Below, one piece after another: positions 5,801-8,478 of a DNA stretch of 8,478 nt (positions are counted from its first letter, which is position 1; the number at the start of each line of letters is the position of its first letter). A program made the position numbers and the translations under genes. The notes below the pieces were generated by a model, which saw nothing but the letters and a program-made list of their open reading frames with translations, ran no database searches and was not told where the DNA came from. This DNA is from Scatosoma sp045128055 (GTDB lineage: Bacteria; Bacillota; Clostridia; Christensenellales; Borkfalkiaceae): the NCBI GenBank assembly GCA_045128055.1, contig JBGVRC010000044.1:1-8478 (forward strand), given 5' to 3'.

Positions 5801-7525
5801 GGACCATACGTGGACGTAAAAGCGTATTATAAATTGTTTGGTTGGAATGGTGAAGAAACCATTTATTCCAAAAAATTCCCGATATTTATTTACGGTTACG
5901 AAAAAGCGTATTTTGGTTACGTAAATGAATTTGAAACTATTGACGTATCCGAAGGGAAATACACTTTGGATTTGGAAGAATTGTTTACGTTGCACTATTA
6001 TGACGTAAAGAATCAAAAAGCTGGTACAAAGAATCCTTTTGTAACGAAGATTACGATTCCTTTCCAGTCAAAACCTACGGTCACCATTACTAATTACTTA
6101 AATTATTACGCGAATAAATATATCACGTTTGAAGACGGCACTTATTGCCAAATCAAAGATGGGGTAATTACGGTCAAAGAAGGCGCGCCTTGGAAGTTTA
6201 CGGACACTTTAATTATAGAGATTCCGCGCACACCCGGTTTAGATACATATAAAAAGGGAACTTCTGCGTTCTTCTTGGAAAGATTGGAGATAGAAATTGT
6301 TTACGACGCTACGCCGCCGCATGAACATGCATTTGGCGAGTGGATTACCGTAACGCCTGCTACGTGTATGGAGCAAGGGCTGGAACGTCGTGATTGCTTG
6401 GGTGATGAATGCGAAGAGTTTGAAACGCGTATCACGGAAAAGGCGGATCATACCTACTCCGAAATTAAGTTCGATGATGAGCAGCATTGGTATGAATGTA
6501 TTTGCGGTGAAGTAAAGGACAATAGCCTTGAATTGCACTATGGCGGTGAAGCTACAACGACGGAAAAAGCGGTTTGTTCGATATGTAAGCATAAATATGG
6601 CAAACTGAAAATACCTGAGTTTATCATTGGGCCTGAAACCTACGAAAAGCGTTCAGATGGTACGATTGATTTTGGCGCATATCCGCAAAGTAAAGTAACA
6701 GACGCTAATGTTGCGGCTTCGTTGACGGATTTAGCGGGAGCGTTGCCTACGGCGAATAACACGCAAAATTGGACGTCTTATAAATATTATTTAGAAGGTA
6801 GCAATGCCATCGATTATATGTGGTATATCGACCTTGAATATGGGGACGGCAAATATCGTGGGGTATACTTTACGGAAAATAGACCTTATTATCCTTCGTA
6901 TAGCGGGGTGAGCAGCTATCAAGATGACAATGGCTATGTAGTAGACAAAGTATACTGGTTTGAATGGGAAGTCTTAAATTGGACGATATTAGAAGAACAA
7001 GATGAAACAGCTTTCTTGCTTTGCAATAGCGTTATTGACAGTCAAAACTATGACGATGGCGCAAACAATTACGCGGAAAGTATTATTCGTAAATGGTTAA
7101 ACGAAAGCTTTTACGCGACAGCATTTACGTCTTTGCAACAGGGATTGATAGCCACAACAAACGTGGACAATAGCGCGAAGAGTACCAATCCATACGGCGA
7201 AGAAACCTATTGGAATGGCGGCGTGAATGAAAATGCATGTGAAAACACCAACGATAAAATCTTCTTGTTAAGCGAAGAAGAAGCGACCAACCCGAATTAC
7301 GGTCTTGGTGAAAGCGGTAGACGTACGAAGAGTGCGAGTGATTACGCGCAAAGTCAAGGTTGTCAGAAAAATTCGAATGGAAACGCGGGTTGGTGGCTGC
7401 GTTCGCCTAACTTCTTTAGCGTAGATTACGTGCGTTACTGTGATGATTTTGGTGGCGCATCGGGAAGCGAAGATGTTACGAGTACAAACTATGGTATTGT
7501 GCCAGCGTTAAAAATTATTTTGTGA
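2843..7525 (+). CDS. Giant predicted surface lipoprotein: zinc-ribbon-like repeats, Ada-like modules, DUF6273-like C-terminus
   Basis: A 1560-residue exported protein. Residues 1-21 are a signal peptide ending in Cys (lipid attachment at C21, or C15 in V-I-A-C). A Ser/Glu-rich linker (about 28-52) follows. Next come five repeats of 38-39 residues (53-247) with PTC...GY...CxxC...GH spacing plus a worn sixth (CxxC 267-270). An acidic region I do not recognise runs from about 275 to 590. Strand-rich segments (about 615-704 and 870-1020) flank two modules with H-x3-C...C-x2-C-Gln-Pro (H713, C717, C748, C751; H772, C776, C806, C809) resembling the Ada metal-binding domain. More Cys/His repeats lie at 1160-1255 (HWYEC, CSIC 1245-1248). 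The C-terminus (about 1272-1560) looks like DUF6273: DFGAYPQS, a W-x-x-L-x-W segment, RKWLN, DKIFLLS and WWLRSP (1517-1522). It probably sits on the outer face of the membrane; its ligand is unknown. It is a single-gene unit. Confidence 0.88.
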   Translation: MKKWMLACFLAVIACFGGFGCQCTTQQSGGTEDSSNSSEYSSVEESSSSEEPHVHSYVEKITDATCIAAGYSTYTCSCGDSYMGESSRAVGHSFGSWFEKKPSTELENGIKCRQCEVCDKYEEAALPKTGHEYIASKTVAPTCAEYGYTLYQCTSCDDSYKDDFVDKLSHDEKIKKVNPTCTEDGYVAHSCENCDFYCVTDYIPAMGHEYGEWYTIKEMGCTEQGEEKQECLHCEEIKTRKVDPTGHYFIVASMEDVAEGIETVYECAYCAETQTILTQIDEEEAQQIANEDVTIVEQNEDFAFVVTAKGGESVIKEELSIIDAYFKGTEYEDCKPIVQFYRLDKLTDVPNAWIVSPDNDTTEVDEAGNPYYESQYYENGTTFVARMGENVKLYGYYDAEDNFVRCNGSTLTFGIKAEESKENVIKLKEDAENPILFLRTLENENPGYYPYTLSMEEDSDFVYLKLQKIDGIEVGDILFIGEAETLEEIFTCGEECCFGKVSSIYMDGYEDYILALSCPDLEEVFSELDVSYDEEINFDNYPEVQQVIEEQAVDALYASEDFAKFIAVADTTVQKYYTDRNLSASTLTEASFKDKVQIDKPSVKVNGTTISITLGGHYKNEIKTKNGKSLGEFKIDFTAKASVSFNLSVDYRLKYKRILWVIDIPVGIKYFDISLTQRDTFSFDFSVDFNVDYELDKDYAQKYVYHSISKKIHVAECHYVKRTDPSRVIPIKAEELSDYVKKDGFTTCMICQPVDGLNRAAFIINTATSVVHCYDCYDVEYQMNASNKQVYYGNIKKLQSKGYKYCERCQPELKDKRDFEEELLSTMEYSDWSDQVSKIKEWAKNSGSEEYKQSGMKLCDLHHVFGGIFTANFELRLVLSFKFEAHLDYHYSQSHTNVYGIRVEGGSVRPYSSQTSSELQSELTIVGSMDFKIGVNANVYVSIAGLSQWVRAGFTAEAGLYVDLDGVANISNKPNVNNYAAVYFEAGPYVDVKAYYKLFGWNGEETIYSKKFPIFIYGYEKAYFGYVNEFETIDVSEGKYTLDLEELFTLHYYDVKNQKAGTKNPFVTKITIPFQSKPTVTITNYLNYYANKYITFEDGTYCQIKDGVITVKEGAPWKFTDTLIIEIPRTPGLDTYKKGTSAFFLERLEIEIVYDATPPHEHAFGEWITVTPATCMEQGLERRDCLGDECEEFETRITEKADHTYSEIKFDDEQHWYECICGEVKDNSLELHYGGEATTTEKAVCSICKHKYGKLKIPEFIIGPETYEKRSDGTIDFGAYPQSKVTDANVAASLTDLAGALPTANNTQNWTSYKYYLEGSNAIDYMWYIDLEYGDGKYRGVYFTENRPYYPSYSGVSSYQDDNGYVVDKVYWFEWEVLNWTILEEQDETAFLLCNSVIDSQNYDDGANNYAESIIRKWLNESFYATAFTSLQQGLIATTNVDNSAKSTNPYGEETYWNGGVNENACENTNDKIFLLSEEEATNPNYGLGESGRRTKSASDYAQSQGCQKNSNGNAGWWLRSPNFFSVDYVRYCDDFGGASGSEDVTSTNYGIVPALKIIL
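2999..3583 (+). repeat. Five protein-level repeats of 38-39 codons (Cys/His type)
   Basis: The leading His of successive units falls at residues 53, 92, 131, 170, 208 and 247 of the lipoprotein, giving unit lengths of 39, 39, 39, 38 and 39. Most units carry a TC or PTC, a Gly-Tyr or similar, and CxxC, and end in Gly-His or Ser-His. The repeats are diverged at DNA level, so they look old. Confidence 0.7.
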
Positions 7526-7528
7526 TTT

Positions 7529-7556
7529 AAAAAGGGCGAGTTTTCTCGCCTTTTTT
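7529..7556 (+). terminator. Rho-independent terminator of the lipoprotein gene
   Basis: GGCGAG (7535-7540), a TTTT loop and CTCGCC (7545-7550), with the preceding A-tract pairing with the following six T to lengthen the stem. It begins 3 bases after the stop codon. Confidence 0.93.
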
Positions 7557-7581
7557 AATAGGAAATTATTTGTGTAAATGC

Positions 7582-7610
7582 TTGAAAAACAACTTTTCTT
7601 TTGTTATAAT
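7582..7610 (+). promoter_or_regulatory. Promoter of the histidine phosphatase gene
   Basis: TTGAAA (7582-7587), a 17-base spacer and TATAAT (7605-7610) with TG at 7602-7603. The start should lie near 7617, leaving a leader of about 22 bases that contains GGAG (7628-7631), 7 bases before the ATG. Confidence 0.9.
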
Positions 7611-7638
7611 ATAAACAGATTATATTTGGAGCAATAAA

Positions 7639-8355
7639 ATGATTTTATATTACGTAAGACACGGAGATCCGATATACGACCCCGATAGCTTGACGGAGCT
7701 TGGTTACAAACAAGCCAAAGCTTTGGCGAAACGTTTTTCTTTATACGGCTTGGACGAAATTTATTCTTCGCCTTCTAATCGCGCAAGACAAACCGCGCAG
7801 CCTACGTGCGAAGCTCTCGGTTTGGAAATGCAAATTTGTGATTGGGCGGACGAAGGCCGCGCTTGGGCGGATACGCACGTTATAAAAGAAGATGGGAAGG
7901 GGGGATGGGGATTTCAGCATCAAAAAACGATAGAATCCTTTAATAAACCGAGCGTACGGGCTTTGGATAAAGAATGGTATAAACACCCTGATTTTGCGGG
8001 GACGGCTTTGGAAAAAGGAACGGCAAGAATTGATAAAGCTGTGGATGAATTTTTGCTCTCGCTTGGGTATCAACACGATAGGGTAAATTGCTGTTATCGC
8101 CAAGTGAAAAAAGCTCCGCAGCGAGTAGCGTTATTTGCGCATCAGGGCGCAGGAATGCTAATTTTAAGTAGCGTTTTAGATATTCCCTATCCAATGTTTT
8201 GTAATCGCTTCGATTTTGGGCACAGCTCGGTTACGGTGATTGCGTTTAGTGAAGGGGAAGGGGCTGTTTATCCCAAAGTTTGTCAATTTTCAAACGATTC
8301 ACATTTATACAAAGAAGGGATTTTAACGGGATATAACAACGGAATGGATATTTAA
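7639..8355 (+). CDS. Histidine phosphatase family protein (phosphoglycerate mutase-like)
   Basis: A 238-residue cytoplasmic protein of the histidine phosphatase superfamily, which uses a phosphorylated His to remove or transfer phosphate. The catalytic R7-H8-G9 motif is at the N-terminus (YYVRHGD). The phosphate-binding Arg is R48 in SSPSNRARQTA. E72 in the DEGRAW segment is a possible catalytic acid. The second catalytic His is H168 in FAHQGAG. All core residues expected for an active enzyme are present. The segment at about 80-150, with Trp- and His-containing stretches, forms the variable cap that would set the substrate, and it does not tell me what that substrate is. True phosphoglycerate mutase is less likely, since the cap differs and this is a lone gene with its own promoter and terminator. 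Candidates are a sugar phosphate, a nucleotide or a cofactor precursor. Confidence 0.9.
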   Translation: MILYYVRHGDPIYDPDSLTELGYKQAKALAKRFSLYGLDEIYSSPSNRARQTAQPTCEALGLEMQICDWADEGRAWADTHVIKEDGKGGWGFQHQKTIESFNKPSVRALDKEWYKHPDFAGTALEKGTARIDKAVDEFLLSLGYQHDRVNCCYRQVKKAPQRVALFAHQGAGMLILSSVLDIPYPMFCNRFDFGHSSVTVIAFSEGEGAVYPKVCQFSNDSHLYKEGILTGYNNGMDI

Positions 8356-8358
8356 AGA

Positions 8359-8382
8359 AAAAGCGCCTTTCGGGGCGCTTTT
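8359..8382 (+). terminator. Rho-independent terminator of the phosphatase gene
   Basis: AAAAGCGCC (8359-8367) pairs with GGCGCTTTT (8374-8382); a T-G wobble closes a TTCG tetraloop. It begins 3 bases after the stop codon. Confidence 0.93.
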
Positions 8383-8429
8383 ATATCTAATTTATAGTAT
8401 ATTTTTACAGTCTCTCGCGGCAACGCAAC

Positions 8430-8451
8430 AAAAAAGCACCCCAAAGGGTGC
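8430..8451 (-). terminator. Rho-independent terminator of the minus-strand tRNA gene
   Basis: Read on the minus strand: GCACCC, a TTTG loop, GGGTGC, then six T. It starts 5 bases after the CCA end of the partial tRNA, so it most likely ends that transcript, which converges on the phosphatase gene. Confidence 0.88.
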
Positions 8452-8456
8452 TGTTG

Positions 8457-8478
8457 TGGTGGACGCGAGAGGGCTCGA
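8457..8478 (-). tRNA. Partial tRNA gene, 3' end only, with encoded CCA
   Basis: On the minus strand the window edge reads as a tRNA 3' end: most of a T-loop (TCGAGC), the 3' side of the T-stem (CCTCT), the 3' side of the acceptor stem (CGCGTCC), discriminator A, then CCA. The spacing from TCGA to CCA matches standard tRNA numbering exactly (positions 55-76). The 5' part and the anticodon lie outside the window, so the amino acid cannot be told. The matching acceptor 5' strand would be GGACGCG. An encoded CCA followed at once by a terminator supports the call. Confidence 0.78.

Noticed and set aside
7639..8355. Assigning the phosphatase as phosphoglycerate mutase or cobalamin-pathway CobC
   Set aside because: The catalytic core is shared by the entire superfamily, and there is no pathway neighbour to fix the substrate.

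Overview
The window looks like chromosomal DNA of a low-GC, Gram-positive-type anaerobe, most likely an uncultured gut Clostridia lineage. This is inferred from strong AAGGAGG-type ribosome binding sites, sigma-A-type promoters, a secreted lipoprotein with Clostridia-style CxxC repeats and a DUF6273-like C-terminus, a tRNA with an encoded CCA end, and the NifU-like/GGGtGRT gene pair. The standard genetic code appears to be in use: TAA and TGA both end genes.

Layout. Positions 62-325 hold a small gene resembling colicin-D-type immunity proteins, cut off from whatever lies to the left, and ending inside a terminator hairpin. Positions 369-560 hold a 63-residue Cys-containing protein of unknown function, followed by one or two terminator-like hairpins. 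Positions 561-930 hold no substantial gene: a 12-codon mini-ORF with an excellent ribosome binding site, then a strong promoter. Positions 931-2660 form an operon: an NifU/IscU-like Fe-S scaffold protein (931-1641) and a GGGtGRT-family gene (1659-2660). The second gene is split at codon 162 by an in-frame TAA, with the rest of the family sequence intact in the same frame. Positions 2843-7525 encode a 1560-residue predicted lipoprotein with its own promoter and terminator. Positions 7639-8355 encode a histidine phosphatase, again with its own promoter and terminator. The right edge (8457-8478) holds the 3' end of a minus-strand tRNA gene, followed by its own terminator (8430-8451), convergent with the phosphatase gene.

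Working together. Only the Fe-S scaffold and GGGtGRT genes are clearly one functional unit: shared promoter, 17-base gap, one terminator, and a recurrent pairing as far as I recall. The lipoprotein and phosphatase are single-gene transcription units. All three clear promoters share one architecture, TTGAAA-N14-TGTTATA(A/C)T, which probably reflects the housekeeping promoter of this lineage.

The items most worth a second look are the nonsense codon in an otherwise intact GGGtGRT gene, the pair of Ada-like H-x3-C...C-x2-C modules inside the strand-rich part of the lipoprotein, and the possible orphan immunity gene at the left edge. I found no CRISPR array, insertion sequence or phage structure.
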